Shown here piece by piece: positions 24,096 through 34,185 of a stretch of DNA of 64,000 nucleotides. Below the pieces are notes generated by a model, which worked only from the letters and a program-made list of their open reading frames with translations, made no database searches and had not been told where the DNA came from. A program made the position numbers and the translations under genes. Within the stretch, counting starts at the first letter, position 1, and each line of letters begins with the position of its first letter. Source of the stretch: Simiduia litorea (GTDB lineage: Bacteria > Pseudomonadota > Gammaproteobacteria > Pseudomonadales > Cellvibrionaceae); the NCBI RefSeq assembly GCF_042853465.1, contig NZ_AP031497.1, positions 3,844,001 to 3,908,000 on the forward strand. The letters run 5' to 3'.

Positions 24096-24125
24096 ACAAG
24101 GCGAGATCAAGCAAACAACATCAAA

Positions 24126-27100
24126 CTAGAAGCGAGCAGAAACACCTACACGGTAGCTGCGGCCGGTTTTGTATTCAGACACCGTACGTGAATCTGTAGC
24201 GCCATCTTCCAATGGGCTACCTTCATCTATGATATCGCCACCTAAGTTAATGAAGCGGCTGGTGAAGTAAGTGCGCACGGCGGCGTCCGTTAAGTTAACG
24301 GCGTTGAAAGACAGCGTTACTGTATCGGTCAACTGATAGCTAGCGGACAGATCCAAGGTCGCGCGCCCCTCTTGCCACAAGGCACCTTGACCCCAAGAAC
24401 GCTGCGCTAACTGATCGGTTTGCCCCTGATAAGCTAAACGCACTTGATGGCCATTTTGCTCCCAGAATACCGTCGCGTTGTAGCTATGCTCTGGCGTATA
24501 ACTGACCGGTAACTCAGGCAGTGTTACGTTGGCGTCCACCGCCGACACTTCCTGATCATACGCGCTGCGCTGATAGGTATAGTTAAGTTGTGTGCCTAAA
24601 CCTGATAAGAAACCAGGCAACTGATCATAGGTTTGCGTGTACTGTAATTCCAAGCCTTTGATGTTGGCGCCTTTACCGTTTTTAATGGTGGTGGTTTGGA
24701 ACTGAGCACACATTTGTTCTGGGTCACCGGAGAAGAACCAATCGCCAATACCGAAGGCTTGATGCAATCGCTTAGGCATGCAACCCGTTAAATCGCTGCC
24801 TATTGGCATGATCAAATCATCTGGGTTGTAATCTGGCTCATCATCACTCAAACCTAGATCACGCAAGTCATCGCCATAGGTTAAGATCGTCTGCGACTCT
24901 TCGAAATTGGTCATATCTTTGTAGAAAATGCCTGCCGCGAGCAAGGCACCGTCTTGGAAGTACCACTCTAAAGACAAGTCTAGGTTTTTAGACTCGAGCG
25001 GGTCCAGTTTCGTATTGGTCATGGTAATCAGGTTGTTGTGATTCCAAACATCTTCGGTGACCTTAAAGCCTGGGCGCAAGCTATCTATTTGCGGCCGCGA
25101 CATTGTTTTTGATACCGCGAAGCGACCAATCAAATCTTCACTGATCAAATAATTAAGGTTCAAGCTTGGTAGCAACACGGAGTAATCGTGCTCGTCGGCG
25201 ACCGCAAAAGAGCGCTTAGATCGATCCTCAGAAACTAACTCACCATTCTCATCCAGTACTCGCTTACCGTCTTCGGTTTGGAAATACACATAGCGTGCGT
25301 CAGTTGACACATCGGAGTGGCGCCAAGCCCACCAGCCGTTAAACCCTGAGCTATCACCCCAACCAAAGTTTTCTTCCGTGGTCCAGTCGTAACAAGGTTC
25401 AGTGGCCGCGATAGCCGTATCATCTGAGTAATCAGCAGTACCCTTGGTATCAAACCCTAAACCGTCTACCCGCGACCAACGCTGTGCTTGGTTATAGTCG
25501 CTGTAACCTGGGCTACCCGTTCCGCCCGTACCATCGGTGCTGTAGTAATAGGCATCAAAATTTTCACAGGCCGGCGCACCACTCTCGCGAATGGCCTGAA
25601 TTTTAAAGGGGTCTTGAATCGCGCCGGTATTATTTTGGTCGCCATAAAACTTCACACCGGAATAGCCTTGGGTTTCTACCGTGGTTTTCACATAGCGCAA
25701 ACCCACGTCACCGGTTAACTTTTCATCTAAAAAGGCAAAGTTACCTTTGATATACACGGCGAAGTTATCGAGTTTAGCGTTGCGCGTTTCAGTATCATCC
25801 CGGCTCAACCCTAAGTCGCGATCTGCCTGCGCCGTTTCATAGGCGAGCTTCGGATCAATGGTTGTCCAACTGGTGTTGTGGGCATCGGAAATACCCAGCG
25901 ACTTCATAAAATCGTTGGCAGGAAACGCACCACTACTGATAAATGCTGCGTCAATATCAAGCAGGCCATTTGGTAGTGTTACCATGTTGCCATTCTCATC
26001 CCGCACCACAACGCCATCGGCAACGCTGTTTAAGGTATAAACTTGGTTGTCCACATCCTTTTCGCGCTGAGAGTACTTAATACCGGTTTCGAAACGATTG
26101 AAACCCGCTACGTCTACATCCCAATCAAGGTCAAAATAAATACTTTTTTGCGTGTCTTCTACGCGAATATCATTTTTTGACTGATAACCCAAATGCATCG
26201 CATTATAATCTTGCGGGTTAAAACCCGTTGTAGAGCGGTTATCGGTTATGGCATCTGCATCGGGTGGCTGTATTGCACCAAAATCAACTGAACCCGTGCC
26301 ACTCACAATTAAACATTTACCCGATGAACAATCGAAACCCACGGGTTCAATATCGTCCGGCGACGTATAAGCCAACTGCGCATTGCCGATACGACCGTAG
26401 TTCTGCAAGTTCGTCCAGTAAGATTCGCCTGGCAATTGTTCGGCTTTAGAGTAACTAACACCACCACTCACAACGATGGCTTCGCCGACATCCTGTTTGA
26501 TCTCAAGCGATGCGATGTTATTGCGGTTGGTAAAATTATTTTGACTGGCATTGAATTGCCCTGAGGCGGTACGGCTCAGGTTTTTCGTAAAGGTGTTGGT
26601 ATTAGTATCAATAACATACCAATCTTCCTGCGGGTCGGTCCAGCTAGGGTCTTGCGGCACACTGTCATTAACACCGGGAATAATGCCGCCAACCATATTG
26701 CCAACATTACTGATACCCGTGCGAATTTGATTCATCTGGTTTTCAATTTTTTGCTGGTTAAAGCTGTAGTTCACCAACACTTCGGTGGTATCAGTGGCTT
26801 GCCACTGCATACCCAAATTCACACCTTGGCGCTGGTATTTATTTTCATGCAACGCGTATTCAGTAAAGCTGGGTGTAATGCCCCAAACATCATTCATTAA
26901 GTTGCCATTTTGATCGCGGGCAACATCTACGTGGTAGGCTTTAAAATCATCGCGGCTATATTCATCGCGACGCACGGTGCTTGTTTCATCCAGCAAGGTG
27001 GCGGTAAAACCGAGGGTATCATCTAAAAACTTATCGGTGGCGGCAATAGAGAATTTATAGTCGTTATCATCGGCTAATTCGCTATAACGCCCTTGCACGG

Positions 27101-27641
27101 TTACGTTAACAGCCGCATCGGTTTCTAGAGGCCTTACCGTCACTAGGTTAACGTTAGCCCCTAACGCACCTTCCTCATGATCGGCTGAGGGGGTTTTAAC
27201 CACTTCAATTTTTGACAGAATGTCTGAAGAGTAGGCAGATAGATCAACCGCTTGACTAAAATCTGTAGCACTTAACTGAACACCGTTTAAGCTGATGTTA
27301 TTCTGTTGGGCATTAGCACCGCGCACGGTAATGGTGGTACCCTCGCCATCGCGCGTTTGCGCCGACACACCGGTAACTCGGGATAAGGCATCCGCGATGT
27401 TCTGGTCCGAAGACTTACCGATATCCTCGGCATTAATGGTGTCTTTTATATTGGTAGCGAAGCGCTTATCGTCAACTGACTTTTCGATGCTACGGCGAAT
27501 ACCGTAAACTTCAATTTCTTCAAGTTGCGACAGACTTTCAGCTTCAGGGGTTTCTTCTTGTGCGAACGCACTTAGACTTGTTGCAGCAATTACCGCAGCA
27601 GATAACGCCGTCAAGCGAAATCTCGGGTTGAGTCTATTCAT
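24126..27641 (-). CDS. TonB-dependent outer-membrane receptor (agar oligosaccharide uptake)
   Basis: A 1171-residue TonB-dependent receptor from the ATG at 27641 (GGAGAG upstream); the frame extends to 27728 without support. It has a signal peptide (ALSAAVIAATSLSAFAQ), a TonB-box-like segment (EEIEVYGIRRS), a plug domain (about residues 60-180, with ADALSRVTGVSAQTRDGEG and TVRGANAQQNNISLNG), a 22-strand barrel, and a C-terminal aromatic-ended strand (RVGVSARF). Receptors of this length with long extracellular loops commonly import oligosaccharides. The agar operator upstream (27799) and divergent KDG kinase indicate neoagaro-oligosaccharides. It is a distinct paralogue of the receptor at 46190. 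Confidence 0.88.
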   Translation of the reverse strand: MNRLNPRFRLTALSAAVIAATSLSAFAQEETPEAESLSQLEEIEVYGIRRSIEKSVDDKRFATNIKDTINAEDIGKSSDQNIADALSRVTGVSAQTRDGEGTTITVRGANAQQNNISLNGVQLSATDFSQAVDLSAYSSDILSKIEVVKTPSADHEEGALGANVNLVTVRPLETDAAVNVTVQGRYSELADDNDYKFSIAATDKFLDDTLGFTATLLDETSTVRRDEYSRDDFKAYHVDVARDQNGNLMNDVWGITPSFTEYALHENKYQRQGVNLGMQWQATDTTEVLVNYSFNQQKIENQMNQIRTGISNVGNMVGGIIPGVNDSVPQDPSWTDPQEDWYVIDTNTNTFTKNLSRTASGQFNASQNNFTNRNNIASLEIKQDVGEAIVVSGGVSYSKAEQLPGESYWTNLQNYGRIGNAQLAYTSPDDIEPVGFDCSSGKCLIVSGTGSVDFGAIQPPDADAITDNRSTTGFNPQDYNAMHLGYQSKNDIRVEDTQKSIYFDLDWDVDVAGFNRFETGIKYSQREKDVDNQVYTLNSVADGVVVRDENGNMVTLPNGLLDIDAAFISSGAFPANDFMKSLGISDAHNTSWTTIDPKLAYETAQADRDLGLSRDDTETRNAKLDNFAVYIKGNFAFLDEKLTGDVGLRYVKTTVETQGYSGVKFYGDQNNTGAIQDPFKIQAIRESGAPACENFDAYYYSTDGTGGTGSPGYSDYNQAQRWSRVDGLGFDTKGTADYSDDTAIAATEPCYDWTTEENFGWGDSSGFNGWWAWRHSDVSTDARYVYFQTEDGKRVLDENGELVSEDRSKRSFAVADEHDYSVLLPSLNLNYLISEDLIGRFAVSKTMSRPQIDSLRPGFKVTEDVWNHNNLITMTNTKLDPLESKNLDLSLEWYFQDGALLAAGIFYKDMTNFEESQTILTYGDDLRDLGLSDDEPDYNPDDLIMPIGSDLTGCMPKRLHQAFGIGDWFFSGDPEQMCAQFQTTTIKNGKGANIKGLELQYTQTYDQLPGFLSGLGTQLNYTYQRSAYDQEVSAVDANVTLPELPVSYTPEHSYNATVFWEQNGHQVRLAYQGQTDQLAQRSWGQGALWQEGRATLDLSASYQLTDTVTLSFNAVNLTDAAVRTYFTSRFINLGGDIIDEGSPLEDGATDSRTVSEYKTGRSYRVGVSARF

Positions 27642-27798
27642 TACTTCTCTCCAGATATTACTTTTTATTATTAAATGGTAGGCCTGCCAAAAACCGCACA
27701 ATCCTCCTGATACGAATCTCAACCCCAAGCCAATGGTGACGATGGAGCATTAACCGTTGGTCAATAATCCTGCAATAGTACAAACGTGTCAATAGTTA

Positions 27799-27810
27799 AT
27801 TGTTAACAAT
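27799..27810. promoter_or_regulatory. Putative agar-regulon operator, receptor/kdgK divergent region
   Basis: Perfect ATTGTTAACAAT between the divergent TonB receptor (start 27641) and the KDG kinase (start 27968). Confidence 0.75.
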
Positions 27811-27967
27811 CCAATTAATTGATAGTATCCTCTCAACCTAACATTACACCGCCCCTGCCCCATTAAAACGGCTTCTTTTTATGCCCCTTTGGTGCAGCAG
27901 AAAAACATTAAAAGCGCCCAGCGAACAAGGGAATTATTCAGTAACTTAGCCCGCCTCGGAGGCCGCT

Positions 27968-28921
27968 ATGCAAGACTTTGTCATCATGGGTGAGAGCCTG
28001 ATCGAGCTCACCTGGCCAACGCCAAACCAAGCGGCCCAAGGCTTCGCGGGCGATGTCTACAGTGTTGCCGTGTACTTAAAGCGCGCCAACCCCAATGTAC
28101 GCGCAAGGCTGCTTTGCGGCATAGGCCAAGACGCATTGAGCCACGCATTGGTTCAAACGCTACAAGCAGAAGGCGTAGATACCAGCTTGCTACTGCCGCA
28201 CCCCACGCGCCATCTCGGGCTATACGCCATCAATAATGACGCCTCGGGCGAGCGCAACTTCATTTATTGGCGCTCGGAATCTGCGGCTAGGCACACCCTT
28301 CAGTTATTAATGGCGCAACACCAAGACCTACTGATAAAGCCGCCCAGCTGGTTCTATTTCACCGGCATATCCTTAGCGATACTGGAACCAGCAGACCGCG
28401 CCCTATTTTGGCCATTATTGGCAAAACTTCGAGCGTCTGGCACCAAGGTTGTTTTCGACACCAACTACCGCGCTAAACTCTGGCCCAACGCGGCAGCCGC
28501 ACAAGCAGAAATGGCCAACGCTTTTGCCTTAAGCGATTTAATACTGCCAGGCCTAGACGACTTTAATGAACTCTACGCTCATACCACAGCAGAACAGGTT
28601 GCCAGCTTTCTTGCCGACTTTAAAGACACCCAACTGGTCATCAAAAACGGCGCCGAGGCGATTTATTACGGCACGCCTAAAGCGCTCTCGCGCTTCGATA
28701 TTGAACCCGTGCACAAGGTCGTCGACACCACAGCCGCAGGGGACTCTTTTGCCGGCACCTTGCTGGGCCATCTCGCCGCTGAAGCAACCATGGCAGAGGC
28801 AGTGGCCGCCGCGGCTCACATTGCCAGCCGAGTCATTGGCCACAAAGGGGCGATATTACCGACCGAGCTTTACCCTTATAAAGCGATCAACCCTCGTCTT
28901 CGACAAGCCCAATTCCTCTAA
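27968..28921 (+). CDS. kdgK: 2-keto-3-deoxygluconate kinase (PfkB family)
   Basis: A 317-residue ribokinase/PfkB-family sugar kinase: N-terminal FVIMGESLIELTWP, substrate-binding GFAGDVYSVAVYLKR, and the PfkB signature DTTAAGDSFAGTLLG (anion hole and catalytic Asp) near residue 257. Its length and N terminus match KdgK. It would phosphorylate D-KDG from the anhydrogalactose branch to KDPG, for cleavage by the aldolase at 14182. The gene lies downstream of an agar operator and is followed, 40 bases later, by a PhoD-like phosphatase gene. Confidence 0.85.
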   Translation: MQDFVIMGESLIELTWPTPNQAAQGFAGDVYSVAVYLKRANPNVRARLLCGIGQDALSHALVQTLQAEGVDTSLLLPHPTRHLGLYAINNDASGERNFIYWRSESAARHTLQLLMAQHQDLLIKPPSWFYFTGISLAILEPADRALFWPLLAKLRASGTKVVFDTNYRAKLWPNAAAAQAEMANAFALSDLILPGLDDFNELYAHTTAEQVASFLADFKDTQLVIKNGAEAIYYGTPKALSRFDIEPVHKVVDTTAAGDSFAGTLLGHLAAEATMAEAVAAAAHIASRVIGHKGAILPTELYPYKAINPRLRQAQFL

Positions 28922-28961
28922 CCATAAGCACAAGCACGATAACTCTAAGCAGGCACACAAC

Positions 28962-31373
28962 ATGAAAAGAAGAGACTTTCTCAAACTTGGCGCCACCGGC
29001 CTCGCTCTTGCAAGCCAGCCGAGTTTAGCCGCCATGCGCGCCTTCGAGCGCGGCGACTTAACCAGCGTAAAAAACATTTCCGCCCTGAACCCACAGCACA
29101 CCTGCCCTTGGTTAGGTAAAGCGCTGTGGGGCAACCGCCTTCAAGATTGGCGCCAGCACAATGGCCGCATCGAATGCATTGCCGAGGCCGCCGAACTGGA
29201 GGTGCGAACGGCAGCGCTGTTAACCCGTCAACTTAACAATCAACACTCGCCTGCGCGCCTGAGTATGACACTCGGCCAAATTAACCCCGGTCACACCGGT
29301 TTCGCGGGCTTTTTATTAGGTATAGGCGAGGGCGATTTAGAATATAGAGCCGCCGCATTAGCACAGCGTTACAGCGGCACTAAAGGCGGCATCATGGCGG
29401 TCATCGACCAACAGGGGCAACTTAGCTTTAGAGATTTCTCCGATGCAGCGCAACCTCTCAATTTCGAACTCATTGGCGCACCAAAGGCCATCACTTGGCC
29501 AGAAGCAGGCGCCGGTGGCGTGCGCTTGGAATGTCATATTGACCCCGTTGCGGGTAACCAATTTGATCTGCGACTTATCGCCTTTAACGCCCTCACGGGA
29601 GAGAATTTAGGCTTTGCTGTTGCCACCGGTATCGCACCAGAACGCTTATGTGGCGGCATCTCCATACTGTCATCGCCGTCTGCCTATGGAAAAAATGCAC
29701 GTGCTGGCGCACAGGTCGACAATAAAGCCGGTGCACGCTTTTGGTTTCAAGACATCGCCAGCGGTGGCGACAAAATCACAGCTAAGGATACGCAGGGTTT
29801 AGGCCCCGTCATGGGTTGCTTATACAGCCTCAACCGCCGCGTGTTAAAACTTTCCGTGCAGCTCATGCCCATCGACCTACGCCGCAACGCCCGCGTTCAG
29901 TTTTTGTATAGGCAGCAGCAACCGGCACAGGCAACGCAACAAAGCGCGTGGCAGCAGGGCCCCATTAGCACAATAGAGGACGGTTACGTGGCGTTAATGC
30001 GTCTAGATAACTGGCGCCATGAAGATAGCTTCGACTACCGCATTGTATTTCCAGAAGACAAAAACACAGCGTTGTTTTCAGGCACCATTACTCGAGACCC
30101 AGAGCAAAGTAAAAACCTTAACATTGCGCTCTATTCCTGCATTATTCCAACCTCAAAAAGTTTGGACGATGGTCAATTCCAACCCTTCGTTCCACAGGAA
30201 ACCATGCCCGGCCGCTACACGACCGACAACATTCTCTTCCCGCACACTGAACTGGTGCGTCATTGTGACAGCCATCAACCCGATCTTTATCTGTTTGTAG
30301 GCGATCAATACTACGAAACCTACCCCACACGTTACGGGCGCGAAGGCAAAGACGCGAAGCTCGATACACTCTACCGTTGGTACTTATGGTATTGGAGTTT
30401 TCGCGATTCTGTGCGCCACAAACCCTGCCTCGTACTCGCCGATGATCACGATGTTTTACAGGGAAATTTATGGGGTAATAGCGGCACCAACAGTGAATTA
30501 CCGAAAGAAGAAGACGGCGGCTTTAAACACGATAAAAGTCTCGTGCGCATGGTGTACCGCATGCAACACGGCCACAACCCGGACAGCTACGATGATACGC
30601 CCATCGCCTTCGACATCCCCGTTTGCTACGGCAACTTTGTTTACGGCGGCGTTAACTTTGCATTTGTGGAAGATCGAAAATTCAAGTCACCACCAGACTA
30701 CCAAGTGCCCTTAAATGGCAAGCGCGGCGAATTGTTAGGCGAACGCCAAGAAGCGTTTTTACGGCATTGGAAAAACACCGAACCGGGCTTGCCGAAAGTG
30801 TGCATCACTGCGTCCATGTGGGGCTCGCCACAAACGCTGGAAGATCAAAAACCACTCGTTGATTTCGATGCTAACGGTTTCCCTGCCGACGGTCGCACCC
30901 GTGCAGTACAATTGGTTAAAGACGCTGATGCTCTAGTACTCTCTGGCGATCAACATTTAGGTTTGCTTGCCATTCAAGGCATAGAGAGTTTCGACGACGG
31001 GGTACTGTTTTTCTCCGGCCCAGCCGCCGCAGCCTTCTGGCAACGCTGGTTCGAGGGCGCGGGCACGCTTGCTAATCAGCGCAATCAAGATCCAAACACG
31101 GGCGATTTTATCGATAGCTTTGGCAACAAAATGCGCGTGCTTGCCGTGGCAAACCCCAAAATACCCTTTGTGGAATTTAATAAAGGCCGCAAAGGCTGGG
31201 GTATGTTTTTAGCCGATAGATCATTAAAAAGTGAAGGCTATGGCATCATTAAAGTGAATCACAAAGATAAACATTTTGATCTTGAGTGCTGGCCCTGGGA
31301 GGCAAATCCCGCCATCGATCCACAATTTCCCGGCTGGCCCTACAGGCATAATTTTCCAGTAAATAAAGCCTAA
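28962..31373 (+). CDS. PhoD-like metallophosphoesterase with Tat signal
   Basis: An 803-residue exported phosphatase. The N terminus MKRRDFLKLGATG is a Tat signal, consistent with a folded metalloenzyme. Residues about 60-330 form a beta-rich domain; the PhoD-type catalytic region begins near IALYSCIIPTS, with FVGDQYYE, LADDHDVLQGN and LSGDQHLGLL supplying metal-binding Asp/Asn/His residues. PhoD enzymes are Ca/Fe phosphodiesterase/phosphomonoesterases. The substrate here is unknown. Its place in an agar-controlled transcription unit after kdgK is unusual; it may release phosphate or another ester from algal material. The frame is open upstream to 28566, but that part is antisense-like overlap with kdgK and not the start. 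Confidence 0.8.
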   Translation: MKRRDFLKLGATGLALASQPSLAAMRAFERGDLTSVKNISALNPQHTCPWLGKALWGNRLQDWRQHNGRIECIAEAAELEVRTAALLTRQLNNQHSPARLSMTLGQINPGHTGFAGFLLGIGEGDLEYRAAALAQRYSGTKGGIMAVIDQQGQLSFRDFSDAAQPLNFELIGAPKAITWPEAGAGGVRLECHIDPVAGNQFDLRLIAFNALTGENLGFAVATGIAPERLCGGISILSSPSAYGKNARAGAQVDNKAGARFWFQDIASGGDKITAKDTQGLGPVMGCLYSLNRRVLKLSVQLMPIDLRRNARVQFLYRQQQPAQATQQSAWQQGPISTIEDGYVALMRLDNWRHEDSFDYRIVFPEDKNTALFSGTITRDPEQSKNLNIALYSCIIPTSKSLDDGQFQPFVPQETMPGRYTTDNILFPHTELVRHCDSHQPDLYLFVGDQYYETYPTRYGREGKDAKLDTLYRWYLWYWSFRDSVRHKPCLVLADDHDVLQGNLWGNSGTNSELPKEEDGGFKHDKSLVRMVYRMQHGHNPDSYDDTPIAFDIPVCYGNFVYGGVNFAFVEDRKFKSPPDYQVPLNGKRGELLGERQEAFLRHWKNTEPGLPKVCITASMWGSPQTLEDQKPLVDFDANGFPADGRTRAVQLVKDADALVLSGDQHLGLLAIQGIESFDDGVLFFSGPAAAAFWQRWFEGAGTLANQRNQDPNTGDFIDSFGNKMRVLAVANPKIPFVEFNKGRKGWGMFLADRSLKSEGYGIIKVNHKDKHFDLECWPWEANPAIDPQFPGWPYRHNFPVNKA

Positions 31374-31384
31374 ATCTAGCCTAT

Positions 31385-31416
31385 AAAAAACACCACGCGG
31401 GAATTTTCCCGCGTGG
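31385..31416. terminator. Hairpin after the phosphatase gene
   Basis: CCACGCGGGAATTTTCCCGCGTGG (31393-31416) is a perfect hairpin. The A-run lies on its left, so it would be a classical terminator only for the minus strand; on the plus strand it is a hairpin without a T-run. Confidence 0.5.
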
Positions 31417-31463
31417 CGCTCCGCTCGCTCACATCTACAAACGAAACGCGCACCACACTCTCA

Positions 31464-31521
31464 CTTGTTGGGGCCGGCCATCCGCCTTGCAGCTTGTTGG
31501 GGGCGGCCATCCGCCTTGCAG
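31464..31521. repeat. Tandem 29-base repeat, two copies
   Basis: Two adjacent 29-base copies beginning CTTGTTGGGG and ending CCGCCTTGCAG differ by one base. They lie between the phosphatase gene and the GH16 operator and have no coding potential. Confidence 0.85.
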
Positions 31522-31607
31522 AAAATCATGCACCACCATACCAACTATTCCGTGCACCAACGCACAACTTTCCCCGCCACCCAAGCAAAGCTAAATCAAT
31601 CTTTGAA

Positions 31608-31619
31608 ATTGTTAACAAT
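31608..31619. promoter_or_regulatory. Putative agar-regulon operator, GH16 gene
   Basis: Perfect ATTGTTAACAAT, 57 bases before the GH16 start. Confidence 0.75.
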
Positions 31620-31676
31620 TAACATTAACCTAGGAGCGCAATAACAATAACACTTACCTCATAGAGAGTATTTATC

Positions 31677-33419
31677 ATGCGCAATTTTACACTCGCCTTA
31701 GTGTGCGGCCTTTTTGCCGCCACTACTCAAGCTGCCGATTGGGATAACTACCCAGTGCCAGCCGATGCCGGTACCGGCAATCAATGGGAGCTTCAGCCCC
31801 TGTCCGATGACTTCAATTACACCGCGCCTGCGGTGGGCAAAAGCGCCACATTTTACCAGCGCTGGAGCGAAGGTTTTATCAATGCGTGGACCGGCCCAGG
31901 CCGCACCATCTTCGCTGCCAATCACTCCTCAGTAGAAGACGGCACGCTGAAGTTAAGGGCTAGCCGCAGAGCCGGCACCAATCAGGTGTATACCGGCGCT
32001 ATACATTCGAAAACGTCAATGACCTACCCGATTTTCATGGAGACCCGCTCTAAAATAACCAACCTCACCATGGCCAACGCCTTTTGGTTATTAAGTGCAG
32101 ATTCCACCCAAGAAATTGACGTGCAGGAATCCTACGGTAGCGATCGCCCAGACCAAACCTGGTTTGATGAACGCCTGCACCTAAGCCACCACGTATTTAT
32201 TCGCGACCCTTTCCAGGACTACCAACCGAAGGATGAAGGCAGCTGGTACAAAGATCCAAACCTCAGCACCTGGCGCAACGCCTACCACACCATCGGCGTG
32301 TATTGGATTGATCCTTGGAATTTGAAATATTACGTGGATGGCAAGTTGGTTCGCACCGTGTCTGGCGTCAGTATGATCGACCCGAACGGCTACACCGGTG
32401 GCACCGGGTTGTCCAAACCGATGCAGGCTATTTTCGACGTAGAAGATCAAGATTGGCGTTCCGATGCAGGCATTTTTGCAACCGATGCAGAGCTTGCCGA
32501 TAACAGTAAAAATACCTACCACATAGACTGGGTGCGCTTTTATAAACCCGTGCCAATAACAGGTGGCGGCACCACGGTGGTCAAATTAGGCAGCTTCACT
32601 AGCACCGGCAAACAAGGTGCTGCTGTCGCGGGCGATACCGTGGTTGGCTTTAACAAAAACGGCACCAACATTAACTACAACACGGTGGGCGACTGGGCTG
32701 ATTATTCCGTGAACCTACCTGTGGCTGGCAACTATAAAATTGAGCTAGTCACCGCCTCACCTCAAACCGGTATTGGCGCCGATATCACCTTCGACGGCAG
32801 CTTCGTCGGCACCATCGCGCTGGCCAATACTGGCGGCTGGGAAATCTATAAAACCTATGCGTTAAGCGACACGGTTTATGTTGCTAGCGCCGGCAATCAC
32901 ACCGTGCGAGTACAAAGTAGCGGCAGCGCTAGCTGGCAATGGAATGGCGACGAGATTCGTTTTATCAAAGTGGAAGACGGTTCTGTGCCACCGCCAGCAA
33001 CACCGGCAACGATAACAGTGGAAGCAGAATCGTTTGATCTTGTAGGCGGTACCTTTGCCGACGGTCAAGCGCAAAAAATCAGTACTTACAGCAGCGGCGG
33101 TAAAACCGCCATCAACTACGTCAACAAAGGTGACTTTGCCGACTACACCATCAATGTCGCCACCGCTGGCAGCTACCAATTGAGCTATCAAATCGGCTCT
33201 GGTGTGGTCGGCGGCCAAATTGATTTCTTAGTAAAAGAAAATGGTAGCTGGATTAACAAAACACAAACAGCTGTGCCCAATAATAGCTGGAATAATTTCC
33301 AAGCACTTAACGGTGGCATAGTAACCCTGCAAGCAGGTAACCAACAGGTACGTGTTTTTGGTGGTGGCTCAAACGACTGGCAGTGGAACTTGGATAAATT
33401 CAGCCTCACCCCGCAGTAA
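31677..33419 (+). CDS. GH16 beta-agarase with two CBM6 modules
   Basis: A 580-residue secreted endo-beta-agarase. The signal peptide is residues 1-19 (cut before ADWDNYP). The GH16 catalytic domain, residues about 20-292, has the EIDVQE signature: Glu146 nucleophile, Asp148, Glu151 acid/base. The opening DWDNYPVPADAGTG and WELQPLSDDFNY are typical of the DagA/AgaA agarase subgroup rather than kappa-carrageenases or laminarinases. Two CBM6 beta-sandwich modules follow (about 300-430 and 445-579), each with the WQWN motif that binds the sugar end. It should cut agarose internally to neoagaro-oligosaccharides outside the cell. Single-gene unit with an operator upstream and a terminator at 33429. 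The second CBM6 closely resembles those in the GH86 at 34186. Confidence 0.92.
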   Translation: MRNFTLALVCGLFAATTQAADWDNYPVPADAGTGNQWELQPLSDDFNYTAPAVGKSATFYQRWSEGFINAWTGPGRTIFAANHSSVEDGTLKLRASRRAGTNQVYTGAIHSKTSMTYPIFMETRSKITNLTMANAFWLLSADSTQEIDVQESYGSDRPDQTWFDERLHLSHHVFIRDPFQDYQPKDEGSWYKDPNLSTWRNAYHTIGVYWIDPWNLKYYVDGKLVRTVSGVSMIDPNGYTGGTGLSKPMQAIFDVEDQDWRSDAGIFATDAELADNSKNTYHIDWVRFYKPVPITGGGTTVVKLGSFTSTGKQGAAVAGDTVVGFNKNGTNINYNTVGDWADYSVNLPVAGNYKIELVTASPQTGIGADITFDGSFVGTIALANTGGWEIYKTYALSDTVYVASAGNHTVRVQSSGSASWQWNGDEIRFIKVEDGSVPPPATPATITVEAESFDLVGGTFADGQAQKISTYSSGGKTAINYVNKGDFADYTINVATAGSYQLSYQIGSGVVGGQIDFLVKENGSWINKTQTAVPNNSWNNFQALNGGIVTLQAGNQQVRVFGGGSNDWQWNLDKFSLTPQ

Positions 33420-33428
33420 GGCAACAAC

Positions 33429-33456
33429 GGTTGTGGGTTCAGCTCACAACCTTTTT
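33429..33456 (+). terminator. Rho-independent terminator after GH16 gene
   Basis: GGTTGTG and CACAACC pair around a 9-base loop and are followed by five T. Confidence 0.85.
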
Positions 33457-34134
33457 CTGTCTTTATTTTTTCACCCTCTTCGTTCAACAACTCTCCAACA
33501 GCAGCCCAACACCAAATTCAGCGCGAGCTTTCAACACCCACGCTGGCCTACCGGCAGAGCGCCATCGAAAAGTATACGCCTGGAACCGAACCAGCTCGCC
33601 TATATTTTTTGCTTTTATCTTTTTGCCTTTACCTTTCTATTGATACTGTCTGTACAAGCTTTCAAATAAGCTGCAAGCAAACCATCGGCACCACCAGCCC
33701 GCCAACAGTGCGCAACAGGCTGATGCAAACCTGAACAGGCGAATAGTGTTTCAAATGCCAAACCATGGCATCTGCAAACGCGTAGGCCAGCGTTTCCACT
33801 CTATGCCGTTACGGAAAGGTAAATGATGCGCGCAATTGATCAATATATGCATCTTGAAAAATCGCTGCTAGGGTTAGGTTGCTGGGCTAAATAATCATAG
33901 ACATGCGCCCACTTTCAGCGTCTATAGCGGAGGCACCCACTAAGGCAAAACTCCGCTCGATAAGCATGAGAATTTAAAACAGTGCCGTCAAACCTTGCGC
34001 CGCCTTGGTTAGCAGAAATAGCCACAGGCCACGCCAAAATATAGAATAACTTGCCGTATTTAGACATTATTAGCTGGAGTTTGTGTCGTGATTTTATAGC
34101 AAATCGTACCATCAACACCTAACGCCCCAGAAAT
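33457..34134. other. Intergenic region without recognised genes
   Basis: About 680 bases between convergent GH16 and GH86 genes. Short frames exist on both strands, but none has a ribosome-binding site or a recognisable product; no operator palindrome is seen. Confidence 0.5.
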
Positions 34135-34171
34135 AGAAAAAGCCATCACCCACACAGTGAGTGATGGCTTT
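34135..34171 (-). terminator. Rho-independent terminator of the multimodular GH86 gene
   Basis: AGCCATCAC and GTGATGGCT pair, and the minus strand continues into a T-run. It lies about 15 bases after the GH86 stop. Confidence 0.85.
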
Positions 34172-34185
34172 AGTTGCGCTACGAA

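Noticed and set aside
27642..27728. Extension of the TonB receptor to 27728
   Set aside because: Adds residues before a normal signal peptide; the internal ATG at 27641 has GGAGAG at proper spacing.
28566..28961. Long plus-strand extension of the phosphatase frame, overlapping kdgK
   Set aside because: The extension overlaps the KDG kinase in another frame, and the Tat signal at 28962 clearly marks the real start.
33915..34118. A 67-codon minus-strand frame in the GH16-GH86 gap
   Set aside because: No ribosome-binding site, homologue or context supports it.
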